Assembly (NCBI GenBank): GCA_027038095.1
Contig: JALVYA010000212.1
Coordinates: forward strand, 1-25,681
Source: Archaeoglobaceae archaeon
GTDB lineage: Archaea; Halobacteriota; Archaeoglobi; Archaeoglobales; Archaeoglobaceae
Length of the DNA: 25,681 nucleotides
Direction of reading: 5' to 3'
How positions within the stretch are numbered: the stretch's first letter is position 1; each line of letters begins with the position of its first letter. The notes under the pieces were generated by a model. It was not told the origin of the DNA. It did no database searches and saw nothing but the letters and a program-made list of their open reading frames with translations. Below, piece after piece: positions 1 to 6,666 of the stretch. The position numbers and the translations under genes are program-made.

Positions 1-2
1 TA

Positions 3-701
3 ACGGCATTCGTATTCGGCTTGGGCGGTCTTGGCTCAGCAGTGGCGTTAATACCGATACTCGTTTTTATCGGCGTTCCTTTCCCGATAGCGAGATCAAC
101 AGGGCTGTTTACGAATTTCATCTCAACAGCATCCATTACCGCTCACAACGTCAGACACGGAAAAGTGAACTACAGGTTAGCCCTGCCTGTGGTGATTACC
201 TCCATTCTGTTCGCTCCTGTTGGTGCCTACGTGTCTTTTGCGGTTCCCGAAAGAGTTGTTGGTATGGCATTTACGGCTTTTCTCTTCTTTGCCGGAACAA
301 TGGTCTTCGTTCCGAAAAGGAGGGAGTTTTACAGAAGCGACAGCCCCATACTCGTTCCAGCACTTGTTGGAGCTTTAGCCGGTTTCGTTTCAGGATTGCT
401 CGGCATAGGTGGTGGAGGGCTCATATCACCCATGCTGATACTCTACGGTTTCGATCCAAAAATCGTAACCACAGTAACGGCACTCAGTGTTCCTTTCAGC
501 TCTTTCACGAGTTTCTTAGCTTACTGGAAGCTGGGAGGAGTTAACTGGCCGCTTCTGCTTTCTGCAGCAATTCCAGCTGTTTTTGCAGGATACTCGGCAG
601 GATACGTTACCCACAGGTACCTGAACCCACAGCAGGTCAAGAAGCTGCTCGGCATAATCTTCTACATCCTCGCAATAAAGTTTGCAATGAAATTTATATA
701 A
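3..701 (+). CDS. TauE/SafE-family membrane exporter (5' truncated by window edge)
   Basis: Integral membrane protein of the TauE/SafE (DUF81) family, which exports or takes up small anions such as sulfite, sulfoacetate or related organosulfur compounds; the substrate cannot be told from sequence. The reading frame is open to the first base of the window, so the true start lies upstream. Two homologous halves are visible: an N-terminal Gly-rich helix (FGLGGLGSAVALIPIL) and, about 110 residues later, the matching GLLGIGGGGLISPMLIL helix, which is the family's internal repeat. Hydrophobic segments continue to the C terminus (about seven membrane spans seen). An A/T-rich stretch follows the stop. 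The family is secure; the substrate is unknown. Confidence 0.88.
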   Translation, partial: TAFVFGLGGLGSAVALIPILVFIGVPFPIARSTGLFTNFISTASITAHNVRHGKVNYRLALPVVITSILFAPVGAYVSFAVPERVVGMAFTAFLFFAGTMVFVPKRREFYRSDSPILVPALVGALAGFVSGLLGIGGGGLISPMLILYGFDPKIVTTVTALSVPFSSFTSFLAYWKLGGVNWPLLLSAAIPAVFAGYSAGYVTHRYLNPQQVKKLLGIIFYILAIKFAMKFI

Positions 702-734
702 TATAACATTATTTATTTTACATTAAATTTTCAG

Positions 735-824
735 ATGTTTATAAAAAGCACTAAGTCTGACTGCAAGGAGGGCGAGGTAAGCACTGCTGCATACTCAAGT
801 CAGTCAGAAAATCAAAAACTATAA
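735..824 (+). other. Possible 29-codon small ORF overlapping an inverted repeat
   Basis: ATG at 735 opens a 29-codon frame ending TAA at 824 and encoding a hydrophilic peptide beginning MFIKSTKSDCKEGEVS. No Shine-Dalgarno sequence precedes it, but an A/T-rich element at 709-720 lies about 25 bp upstream, as for a leaderless archaeal mRNA. The same interval carries an 8-bp inverted repeat (756-763 and 801-808), so it could instead be a structured RNA or regulatory region for the nitroreductase. Coding status is unproven. Confidence 0.2.
756..808 (+). repeat. Perfect 8-bp inverted repeat with 37-nt loop upstream of nitroreductase
   Basis: TCTGACTG at 756-763 is exactly complementary to CAGTCAGA at 801-808. 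The loop contains a purine-rich stretch (AAGGAGGGCGAGG). It lies 40 bp before the nitroreductase start. It could be an RNA hairpin or a protein-binding dyad; no C/D or H/ACA box arrangement that I recognise is present. Confidence 0.4.
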
Positions 825-848
825 TCAACTCAAAACACTGCTGAAGTT

Positions 849-1376
849 ATGGAACTGAAAGAGTGTCTCAGGCTTATTTACGACAGGGTGTCCATCAGAA
901 AGTACCTGCCAGAAGACGTGCCTGATGAGTTAATTGTCGAGCTTCTGAAAGCAGGAAACGCCGCTCCATCTGCTGGAAACCTTCAGGCGAGAGACTTCAT
1001 TGTTGTCAGAAACCCAGAAACAAAAAAGCTGATAGCCGAAGCAGCTCTGGAACAGATGTTCATAGCTACTGCACCTGTCGTCATAGTCGTCTGTGCGAAC
1101 TACCCGAGAAGCATGAGGATATACGGGGAGAGAGGAAAGCTGTACGCAGAACAGGATGCTACTGCTGCTGTAGAAAACATACTGCTTGCCGCTCATGCTC
1201 TTGGACTTGGCGCGGTCTGGGTGGGTGCCTTTCAGGAGAGAGAAATTTCCAGAATTCTCGGAATTCCAGAATACGCGAGACCCATCGCAATTGTCCCCGT
1301 CGGGTGGCCGGGAGAAAGACCGGGGAAGAGGAGCAGATATCCCATTGAGGAGCTGACGCACTGGGAAAGGTGGTAG
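849..1376 (+). CDS. Nitroreductase-family FMN-dependent oxidoreductase
   Basis: A 175-residue NAD(P)H:FMN oxidoreductase of the nitroreductase superfamily; physiological substrate unknown. The N-terminal RVSIRKYLPEDVPDELI motif (about residues 14-30) is the family's phosphate-binding arginine region. SAGNLQARDFIVVR (41-54) is the conserved Asn/Gln segment contacting FMN. The AVENILLAAHALGLGAVWVG stretch (about 106-125) is the diagnostic dimer and flavin-binding helix, and the C-terminal PIAIVPVGWPGE is also typical. Length fits the short archaeal versions. No strong ribosome binding site precedes the ATG; a TATA-like ACTATAATC at 818-826 about 25 bp upstream suggests a leaderless transcript. 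Single gene, same strand as its neighbours. Confidence 0.9.
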   Translation: MELKECLRLIYDRVSIRKYLPEDVPDELIVELLKAGNAAPSAGNLQARDFIVVRNPETKKLIAEAALEQMFIATAPVVIVVCANYPRSMRIYGERGKLYAEQDATAAVENILLAAHALGLGAVWVGAFQEREISRILGIPEYARPIAIVPVGWPGERPGKRSRYPIEELTHWERW

Positions 1377-1392
1377 AGAGCATGAATTTTGC

Positions 1393-1410
1393 CGCTGTTA
1401 TCGCTGTTAT
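1393..1410 (+). repeat. Two tandem copies of CGCTGTTAT
   Basis: CGCTGTTAT occurs at 1393-1401 and again immediately at 1402-1410, between the nitroreductase and the P-loop ATPase gene. It is a short exact tandem duplication of unknown role and may be chance. Confidence 0.4.
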
Positions 1411-1521
1411 TTAACTGCGTAGGCATTTAACAAATTTTAAATATATTTCAGTCATTTGATTGCATTTAATGTTTAAATATCAAAAGAAAAACATATCAAA
1501 CCCGGAGTCAGGCATAGCTGT

Positions 1522-2346
1522 ATGGATGTGCTGGTAACGGGTTTACTTCCTTACGATTCCGGAAAAACAACGTTTGCGAAGTCCCTTCTTGAAGAGGCCA
1601 GAGGTTCAGGAATTGACACGGGCTTCTGCAAGCCCATCAGCGGTATTAACGGCTGGTACCAGTACGAGTTCGTCGTAAAAAGCATTGAAAGGGGGTTGCT
1701 GATTGGGGAGGACATGTCCATACTGCATGCAGCTGCAGAAAGCTCAGATCCAATTGAACACGAGGGGCCAGTGGTTTCACTGCTACTACCACCTGATCCG
1801 GAAAAGGCTGGATGGAGTGCAGACGTGTACTCCTTCGCCGGACTTCAAAACCAGATTTCAGTAATCAGAGTCTCGGATCCTGAGAAAACAGAACACTACT
1901 GTGTCATGTCAAATGTGGAGAGAACTGTGCAGTCCCTGAAGAAGTACGTTAAAAAGTTTTTGAGCCGCGTTAGGGCTGAACCTGTTGAGAGCGAGAGAGT
2001 CGAAGAGCTACTGCTCAATTCAAGGAAGTGCGCTGACAGGTGTCTGGAATACCTGAGAGGAAACCACGAGTTTTTTGTAATTGAATCCTACAACAACGCC
2101 GCAGCGCCAACCGTGAAATCCCTCGATGTGGATGTGGTTGCTGTGGTTGCTCCGGGAAAAGCGGCAATATTCAGTGGAAACGATTACAAAAGAGCCATTT
2201 TAGCACTTTCCAGTGTTAAAGAACCATGGAGGATTGTAACCGAAGAAGTGATGTTCCTCTTAAAGCCTCTTGCAGTTATCGATGTTGAACCGGGAAACGT
2301 GCACGTTTTTGATAAAATCAGGAATGCGGTGAATTTGCCCGGGTGA
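1522..2346 (+). CDS. Archaeal P-loop ATPase, BioD/MinD-like, function unknown
   Basis: A 274-residue soluble protein with an N-terminal phosphate-binding loop GLLPYDSGKTTFAK (residues 7-20), including the GKTT core and an Asp-Ser preceding it, as in SIMIBI-class ATPases related to dethiobiotin synthetase or MinD. The first Gly of a classical Walker A is replaced. FCKPISG (about residues 35-41) resembles the segment after the first strand in BioD-like proteins. Late hydrophobic strands (about residues 205-215, DVDVVAVVAPGKAA) fit a Rossmann-like core. No partner domain is seen. It sits directly before carS and pyrE on the same strand, but the 89-bp gap holds a separate TATA element, so co-transcription is uncertain. 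I assign no reaction. A TATA-like TTTAAATATC lies about 45 bp upstream of the ATG. Confidence 0.7.
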   Translation: MDVLVTGLLPYDSGKTTFAKSLLEEARGSGIDTGFCKPISGINGWYQYEFVVKSIERGLLIGEDMSILHAAAESSDPIEHEGPVVSLLLPPDPEKAGWSADVYSFAGLQNQISVIRVSDPEKTEHYCVMSNVERTVQSLKKYVKKFLSRVRAEPVESERVEELLLNSRKCADRCLEYLRGNHEFFVIESYNNAAAPTVKSLDVDVVAVVAPGKAAIFSGNDYKRAILALSSVKEPWRIVTEEVMFLLKPLAVIDVEPGNVHVFDKIRNAVNLPG

Positions 2347-2405
2347 TTTTTTAACTGTCAGCAGGAACCGTCAGGGCAGGCCGGTAATCGAGTTGAACCA
2401 AAGAA

Positions 2406-2413
2406 GATATAAC
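2406..2413 (+). promoter_or_regulatory. TATA element for carS (leaderless)
   Basis: GATATAAC is centred about 27 bp before the carS ATG at 2436, with no ribosome binding site between. This matches an archaeal TATA box driving a leaderless transcript. Confidence 0.5.
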
Positions 2414-2435
2414 CTGTCTCCCGGCTTCTTAGCCT

Positions 2436-3011
2436 ATGCCGGTCACTTTACTCGAACTGCTGATTCAGATTTTCAGGTTAATTCTAAAAACAGTATGGCT
2501 TTTACTCCCGTCCTACACCCCAAACAACTTTGCAGTCGTATTTGGAGGTGGAAAACCCATAGATCTGGGAAGGAATTTTATTGACGGCAGGAGAATTCTC
2601 GGAAACGGAAAAACGTACAGAGGTTTTTTTGCTGGAGTGGTCGGAGGGGTTTTGGTTGCACACGCTGAACTGGCTGTGGAAAAGCTTCTCGGAATTCATC
2701 TGTTCTCTTCAATCCAGTATCTCGAGTTTCTGAAACTCGTTCTCGCTCTATCTGCCGGTTCCCTTGTTGGAGATTGCGTGGGAAGCTTCATCAAGAGGAG
2801 GTTCGGGGTGGAGAGAGGGGGTAAGTTTCCCGTCCTCGACCAGTACGATTTTCTTGCCGTGTCTTTGATTCTGGCTTTTCTGGTATGCAAAGACTTCAGC
2901 AGGTTATACACGCCCTCCGTTATACTTGTTGCCCTGATCATAACGCCGGTGCTTCACAGACTGACAAACGTTATAGCGTACAGGCTCGGATTGAAGGATG
3001 TTCCGTGGTAG
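2436..3011 (+). CDS. carS: CDP-archaeol synthase
   Basis: Membrane enzyme that transfers CMP from CTP to unsaturated archaetidic acid (2,3-bis-O-geranylgeranylglyceryl phosphate), giving CDP-archaeol, the activated precursor of archaeal polar membrane lipids. The 191-residue length is normal for CarS. Recognisable family blocks are YTPNNFAVVFGGGKPIDLGR (about 27-46), FIDGRRILGNGKTYRG (48-63), GDCVGSFIKRRFGVERG (about 112-128), PVLDQYDFL (131-139) and the C-terminal TNVIAYRLGLKDVPW. Four to five hydrophobic segments are visible. The start ATG follows a TATA element by about 27 bp with no ribosome binding site. The stop lies 11 bp before the start of pyrE, whose ribosome binding site touches it, so the two form one transcription unit. 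Confidence 0.95.
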   Translation: MPVTLLELLIQIFRLILKTVWLLLPSYTPNNFAVVFGGGKPIDLGRNFIDGRRILGNGKTYRGFFAGVVGGVLVAHAELAVEKLLGIHLFSSIQYLEFLKLVLALSAGSLVGDCVGSFIKRRFGVERGGKFPVLDQYDFLAVSLILAFLVCKDFSRLYTPSVILVALIITPVLHRLTNVIAYRLGLKDVPW

Positions 3012-3022
3012 GAGGTGCTGAA

Positions 3023-3577
3023 GTGGAAAAGGCGAAGTTAAACGAGATGAGGAAAAAGATTGTGGAAAAAATGGTGGAAGTCGGAGCAGTTAAAAAGGGC
3101 GAATTTATCCTGTCGTCCGGGAAAAAGAGCAACATCTACATTGATGTAAAACTTGCATGCTGCTATCCGGATTTGCTCGATTTAATTGCAGAATGCATGG
3201 CAGAAAAGCTTGAGGGTATTGATTTTGACGTTGTAGCGTGCGTCGAACTGGGAGGAGTGCCCGTAGCCACTGCCGTGTCTTTAAAAACGGGAAAGAGAAT
3301 GGCAATATTCAGAAAGAAAAAGAAAGACTACGGTATTAAAGATGACCTGATTGGTGTCCTCAACGAGGGAGAAAGGGTTGTGGTGGTCGAAGACGTAACG
3401 ACTACCGGTGGTTCTGCCCTGTCAGTCGTGGAAAGAGTCAGGAACAGAAATTGCCTCGTCAAACACGTAGTTGCGGTGGTTGATAGAGGGGAGGGAGCGG
3501 GGGAAAAACTCAGAGAGGCTGGCGTTGAACTCATACCCGTTCTAAAGCTGAGTGAAATCCTGTCCGGTTTTGATTGA
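3023..3577 (+). CDS. pyrE: Orotate phosphoribosyltransferase
   Basis: Makes orotidine 5'-phosphate from orotate and PRPP in UMP synthesis. The 13-residue PRPP-binding signature VVVVEDVTTTGGSAL is complete, including the acidic ED pair and the TTGGS loop. FILSSGKKSNIYIDVKL is the usual N-terminal OPRT block, and KTGKRMAIFRKKKKDYG is the flexible catalytic-loop region with its basic residues. I place the start at GTG 3023 because GGAGGTG at 3011-3017 lies five bases upstream; this gives 184 residues, the normal OPRT length. The frame is open further upstream inside carS, and an in-frame ATG at 3047 is a less likely alternative. The gene is coupled to carS. Confidence 0.95.
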   Translation: MEKAKLNEMRKKIVEKMVEVGAVKKGEFILSSGKKSNIYIDVKLACCYPDLLDLIAECMAEKLEGIDFDVVACVELGGVPVATAVSLKTGKRMAIFRKKKKDYGIKDDLIGVLNEGERVVVVEDVTTTGGSALSVVERVRNRNCLVKHVVAVVDRGEGAGEKLREAGVELIPVLKLSEILSGFD

Positions 3578-3592
3578 CTGCGATTTACCGGT

Positions 3593-3604
3593 TAATTTTT
3601 TATT
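3593..3604 (+). terminator. T-rich terminator after pyrE
   Basis: TAATTTTTTATT lies 15 bases past the pyrE stop in the short space between convergent genes. A T-tract without a needed hairpin is the usual archaeal termination signal. Confidence 0.5.
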
Positions 3605-3635
3605 AAACAGAGATTTAACCTAACCTGAACGGTAA

Positions 3636-4100
3636 TCACCTCATACCGTTCATAATCATGTAGTCGATTTCTCTGAGCAGAGCGTCCAGAATTTCCTCGT
3701 TTTTAAAAATACTCTTCAATCTCTTCATAACGCTTTTAGCCACGTCTGTATCGCAGCTCTTCAGCATCTGGTAAAAGTAAGGTATTCTGAGTTCCCCATC
3801 CTTCAGGTGGTACTCTCTGATTTCCTCATCGTCCGCAACTCTCACCTCGTCCCCGATATCGCTTATGCAATCCCCACCGAGGATGAAGCATTTAGAGGTT
3901 ACCCTGCTTTCGAGGATGTCCGGCATGTACCTTTCTATTTCTTCCCTGTTCAGCTCTCCTGCATATTTGAGGTATTCCGGCACCTCTCCGTTAACTGAAA
4001 CGACGACAGCCAGACAGTTTCCAGCTTTTACTATCTCTCCGATTTTCAGCTTTCCGTCAACTTCCAGATACCTGTCGGATACTCTGATCACCCTGCACAT
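3636..4100 (-). CDS. Small protein resembling a stand-alone HerA-type HAS barrel, next to nurA
   Basis: A 154-residue protein of uncertain function. The N-terminal half is beta-rich, with KIGEIVKAGNCLAVVVSVNG (about residues 19-38) and later FILGGDCISDIGDEVRVAD (about 72-90), a pattern resembling the HAS barrel found at the N terminus of HerA helicases and in F/V/A-ATPases. The C-terminal half is helical, with IPYFYQMLKSC followed by a Lys-rich amphipathic helix. No P-loop is present, so it is not a HerA motor. The ATG at 4098-4100 has the ribosome binding site GGTGAG three bases upstream on the minus strand. It lies 106 bp downstream of nurA on the same strand. The HAS-barrel assignment is inferred from pattern and context only and needs a profile search. 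Confidence 0.5.
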   Translation of the reverse strand: MCRVIRVSDRYLEVDGKLKIGEIVKAGNCLAVVVSVNGEVPEYLKYAGELNREEIERYMPDILESRVTSKCFILGGDCISDIGDEVRVADDEEIREYHLKDGELRIPYFYQMLKSCDTDVAKSVMKRLKSIFKNEEILDALLREIDYMIMNGMR

Positions 4101-4125
4101 GCTCTCACCACAGAAGACCGGTTAA

Positions 4126-4162
4126 TTTGTTTATGTAGTTTTGTGTTTATTTTTGTGTTTAT
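4126..4162 (+). repeat. Three degenerate copies of TTTGT(G)TTTAT
   Basis: TTTGTTTAT near 4126, TTTGTGTTTAT at 4140-4150 and TTGTGTTTAT at 4153-4162 form a short T-rich array between nurA and the HAS-barrel-like gene. On the minus strand these read ATAAACAAA/ATAAACACAA and could act as alternative TATA elements for the downstream gene. Confidence 0.4.
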
Positions 4163-4206
4163 GTTACTGCTACGTATCCGTTAGTTACATGTCGTTACCT
4201 GTATCG

Positions 4207-5124
4207 CTACCCGAGCTTGCTGACCCACTTGAAGGACAGGCTTATTCCTCCAACGGCCTCCACTATCAGTCTTCTTTCCCTCTCGCTTACGGCGGCGTAG
4301 CTGTGTGCTCTCTCCAGAACGTAAGGATAAGAAAACGTGCTTCCGAGCATGCACTCGGCGCATAAAACTCTGATGAACTGGTCGAACTTTCTCCTCATCC
4401 ATTCGGGAAATTCAACCCTCGAAGGAAGAGAGGGGGAAAACCTGACGTAGCAGTAGCAGATTTCTCCACTGCAAAAAGGTTCGGTGTAGCTCATGACGTC
4501 CATTTCCGAGAGTATGAAGCTGTCGTAGATGTTAACTCCGTGAGCTTTCGCTATATCTCTGGAGTAACTTCTGTCAGTGTAACCGAAGAGAGGAGTCTCC
4601 GTTTCGCTGCACTTTTTAACTGTATCCATGGCTGCTTTTTCGTACCTGCTTCTGATTTCCCTCGCCATCTCCCTGACGAAGGTTGGAGTGAAGCTGCCGT
4701 CGTAGAACAGGTAACTTCTGCCATCTGCATTTCTTCGCAGTACGTCCATCTCCAGAGCGTATCTTGTGGCGTCAACGTTTTCCTCGAGCCTGACTATTCT
4801 GGACATGTAGCTGACATCCCAGTTTCCGCTTCCGTGTTCGACTTTGAAAGCTGCCACCTGTACAGCTCCAGCTGGAATGCCAAACTCTCGCAGTGGCTGA
4901 ATCTGACTGCCGTCAACTCCCACAGCAGAAATGCCTTTGAGAACCCTTATCGCCCACCTTCTCCTGCCATCGCAAACTTTGAGTTTTTTTAACTTTATCG
5001 TAGAAAGTATGTCGCTGCATACGTTCTTTTTCTCCATTAATTCAGACTCAAATTCCTTAACGAAGTTTCTGAACTTGGCAACGCCGTCTGGGGAGGATAG
5101 TCTGCTTTCAAATTCACCGGACAT
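4207..5124 (-). CDS. nurA: NurA family 5'-3' nuclease
   Basis: Nuclease that works with the HerA helicase and Mre11-Rad50 to resect DNA ends in archaeal recombination repair. The Mn-binding acidic motifs are visible: GVDGSQI in the first quarter, a YDGS block in the middle, and a downstream GYTDRSYSRDIAK segment followed by a conserved YDSFIL block. The C-terminal region, including SYPYVLERAHSYAAVS, matches the end of NurA domains. I chose ATG 5124 (305 residues) because the frame's upstream TTG at 5196 lacks any TATA element or ribosome binding site, whereas a T/A-rich element lies about 25 bp before the ATG and a helix begins right after it. It diverges from the glycerate kinase gene. No herA occurs in the window. 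Confidence 0.85.
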   Translation of the reverse strand: MSGEFESRLSSPDGVAKFRNFVKEFESELMEKKNVCSDILSTIKLKKLKVCDGRRRWAIRVLKGISAVGVDGSQIQPLREFGIPAGAVQVAAFKVEHGSGNWDVSYMSRIVRLEENVDATRYALEMDVLRRNADGRSYLFYDGSFTPTFVREMAREIRSRYEKAAMDTVKKCSETETPLFGYTDRSYSRDIAKAHGVNIYDSFILSEMDVMSYTEPFCSGEICYCYVRFSPSLPSRVEFPEWMRRKFDQFIRVLCAECMLGSTFSYPYVLERAHSYAAVSERERRLIVEAVGGISLSFKWVSKLG

Positions 5125-5195
5125 CACTTCAAATTTGAGGACTGGAAAAATAAGAATTCCGTAAGCTTTCAGTTCAATTCCAGCCAAACCGCACA

Positions 5196-5206
5196 AAAAA
5201 TTTATT
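5196..5206 (+). promoter_or_regulatory. TATA element for glycerate kinase (leaderless)
   Basis: AAAAATTTATT lies about 26 bp upstream of the ATG at 5228 with no ribosome binding site between, fitting a leaderless archaeal promoter. Confidence 0.5.
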
Positions 5207-5227
5207 CAGGAGCACCGTAAGTTTTTC

Positions 5228-6598
5228 ATGACACTGGTAAAAAACAGGGACGAGCTCCTTCTGAACTACGAGGGCGTGGAGAGAACGCTCAGAGAGAAAG
5301 CAATTCAAATTGTGGAACACGCAATAAAAATGGCAGACCCGGAAAAGCTCGTGAAGGAGTATTTAAAATTCGAGAACAACAGAATCGTGTTCAAAAATAA
5401 AACTTTCGAGTTCTCCAGAGCGTATGTGGTTGCAATAGGAAAAGCCGCATACCCGATGGCAAAAGCTGCTGGCGAAATTCTCGGAGAGGCTATAGCCGAT
5501 GGAGTTGTTGTTACGAAGTACGGCTACTCCAGATCAAGCAGAATTGGGGTTATGGAAGTGATTGAAGCCGGACATCCCGTTCCGGACGAGAATTCCATGA
5601 AGGGTGCGATGAGAGGACTTGAAATAGCCGAGAAAGTCGGAGAAAAAGACCTACTCATTCTGCTCGTTTCAGGAGGGGGTTCCGCCCTCTTCGTCATGCC
5701 AGAAAAAGGAATAACTCTTGAGGATAAAATAAAAACATACGAGCTTCTGCTGAAGAGCGGTGCGAGAATTCAGGAGATAAACACTGTAAGAAAGCACATC
5801 TCCGCAGTAAAGGGCGGGAAATTCGTTAAAAGGGTTAAAGGCAGGATTCTCGCCCTCATAATCTCGGACGTCGTTGGCGACGATCTTGAAGCAATAGCTT
5901 CCGGTATAAGCGTGAAGGATCCAACGACCTTTGAGGACGCTGTGAGAATACTGAAGGACTACGGAGTCTGGGACAAAATTCCGGAATCCGTCAGAAATTA
6001 CCTGGAAAGGGGTTTAAAAGGTGAAGTGGAGGAAACGCTGAAGGAGGAACCCGAGAACGTTACCAACGAGCTCATATGCAGTTCGTCAAAAGTCTGCGAG
6101 TTTGCAGCGGAAAAGGCTGAAGAACTGGGTTTCAAGGCGAAAATAGTCAGTTCCGTGCTCGAAGGAGAGTCCAAAGACGTGGGAATCGTTCTGGCATCCA
6201 TAGCTTCTGAAATTAAAAGGAGCGGCAGACCTTTCAGTCCGCCTGTTGCTCTTGTGTTTGGAGGGGAAACAACCGTAACGTTCAGCGGTGAGAAAGCAGG
6301 TAAAGGTGGTCCAAATCAGGAGCTCGCTCTTGGATTTGCGAAGAAGCTTTTTGAGTCCAGATGTAAAAACGCCTGCGCAATAGCTGTGGATACTGATGGA
6401 ACGGACGGCCCTACAGATGCGGCGGGAGGCCTCGTTTCTCACGACACGTGGGAAAGAATAAAGAGGAACGGAAAAGACCCCGCTGAGGAGCTGATGAAGC
6501 ACAACGCATACGAGGCTTTAAAGGCTGGAAACGCACTTGTTATAACGGGACCAACGAACACAAACGTTAATTCGATGGCAGTCGTTCTAGTATCGTGA
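5228..6598 (+). CDS. Glycerate 2-kinase (DUF4147/MOFRL family)
   Basis: Phosphorylates D-glycerate with ATP to 2-phosphoglycerate, feeding lower glycolysis or gluconeogenesis; in archaea it serves modified Entner-Doudoroff or serine/hydroxypyruvate breakdown. The 456-residue length and two-domain layout are normal. The N-terminal DUF4147 domain has AIGKAAYPMAKAA (69-81, with the functional Lys), HPVPD (116-120), LVSGGGSALFVMP (146-158), NTVRKHISAVKGG (185-197) and SDVVGDDLEAIASG (213-226). The C-terminal MOFRL domain has GETTVTF, GKGGPNQELALGFA (358-371) and the nucleotide-binding TDGTDGPTDAAGG (389-401). It stands alone; its neighbours give no pathway hint. Confidence 0.93.
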   Translation: MTLVKNRDELLLNYEGVERTLREKAIQIVEHAIKMADPEKLVKEYLKFENNRIVFKNKTFEFSRAYVVAIGKAAYPMAKAAGEILGEAIADGVVVTKYGYSRSSRIGVMEVIEAGHPVPDENSMKGAMRGLEIAEKVGEKDLLILLVSGGGSALFVMPEKGITLEDKIKTYELLLKSGARIQEINTVRKHISAVKGGKFVKRVKGRILALIISDVVGDDLEAIASGISVKDPTTFEDAVRILKDYGVWDKIPESVRNYLERGLKGEVEETLKEEPENVTNELICSSSKVCEFAAEKAEELGFKAKIVSSVLEGESKDVGIVLASIASEIKRSGRPFSPPVALVFGGETTVTFSGEKAGKGGPNQELALGFAKKLFESRCKNACAIAVDTDGTDGPTDAAGGLVSHDTWERIKRNGKDPAEELMKHNAYEALKAGNALVITGPTNTNVNSMAVVLVS

Positions 6599-6620
6599 TT
6601 TTTTATTTTATTGCTATTTT
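6599..6620 (+). terminator. T-rich terminator after glycerate kinase
   Basis: Right after the TGA the strand reads in T-runs (TTTTTTATTTTATTGCTATTTT) in the space between two convergent genes, as expected for archaeal factor-assisted termination. Confidence 0.55.
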
Positions 6621-6666
6621 GTGCTTCAACCAACTAAGAATGTAAATAATTAACTTTTAACAGACA

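Noticed and set aside
756..808. H/ACA or C/D box guide RNA at the inverted repeat
   Set aside because: No ACA at the right distance after the stem, and no paired C and D boxes were found; kept only as a hairpin.
1381..1413. A 10-codon ORF (MNFAAVIAVI) after the nitroreductase
   Set aside because: Too short to judge, partly made of the tandem CGCTGTTAT repeat, with no supporting context.
2885..3022. Upstream extension of pyrE within carS
   Set aside because: It is a reading through carS in another frame; the GGAGGTG at 3011-3017 marks GTG 3023 as the start.
5125..5196. Extension of NurA to the TTG at 5196
   Set aside because: No ribosome binding site or TATA element supports it, it would approach the divergent promoter closely, and the domain begins after ATG 5124.
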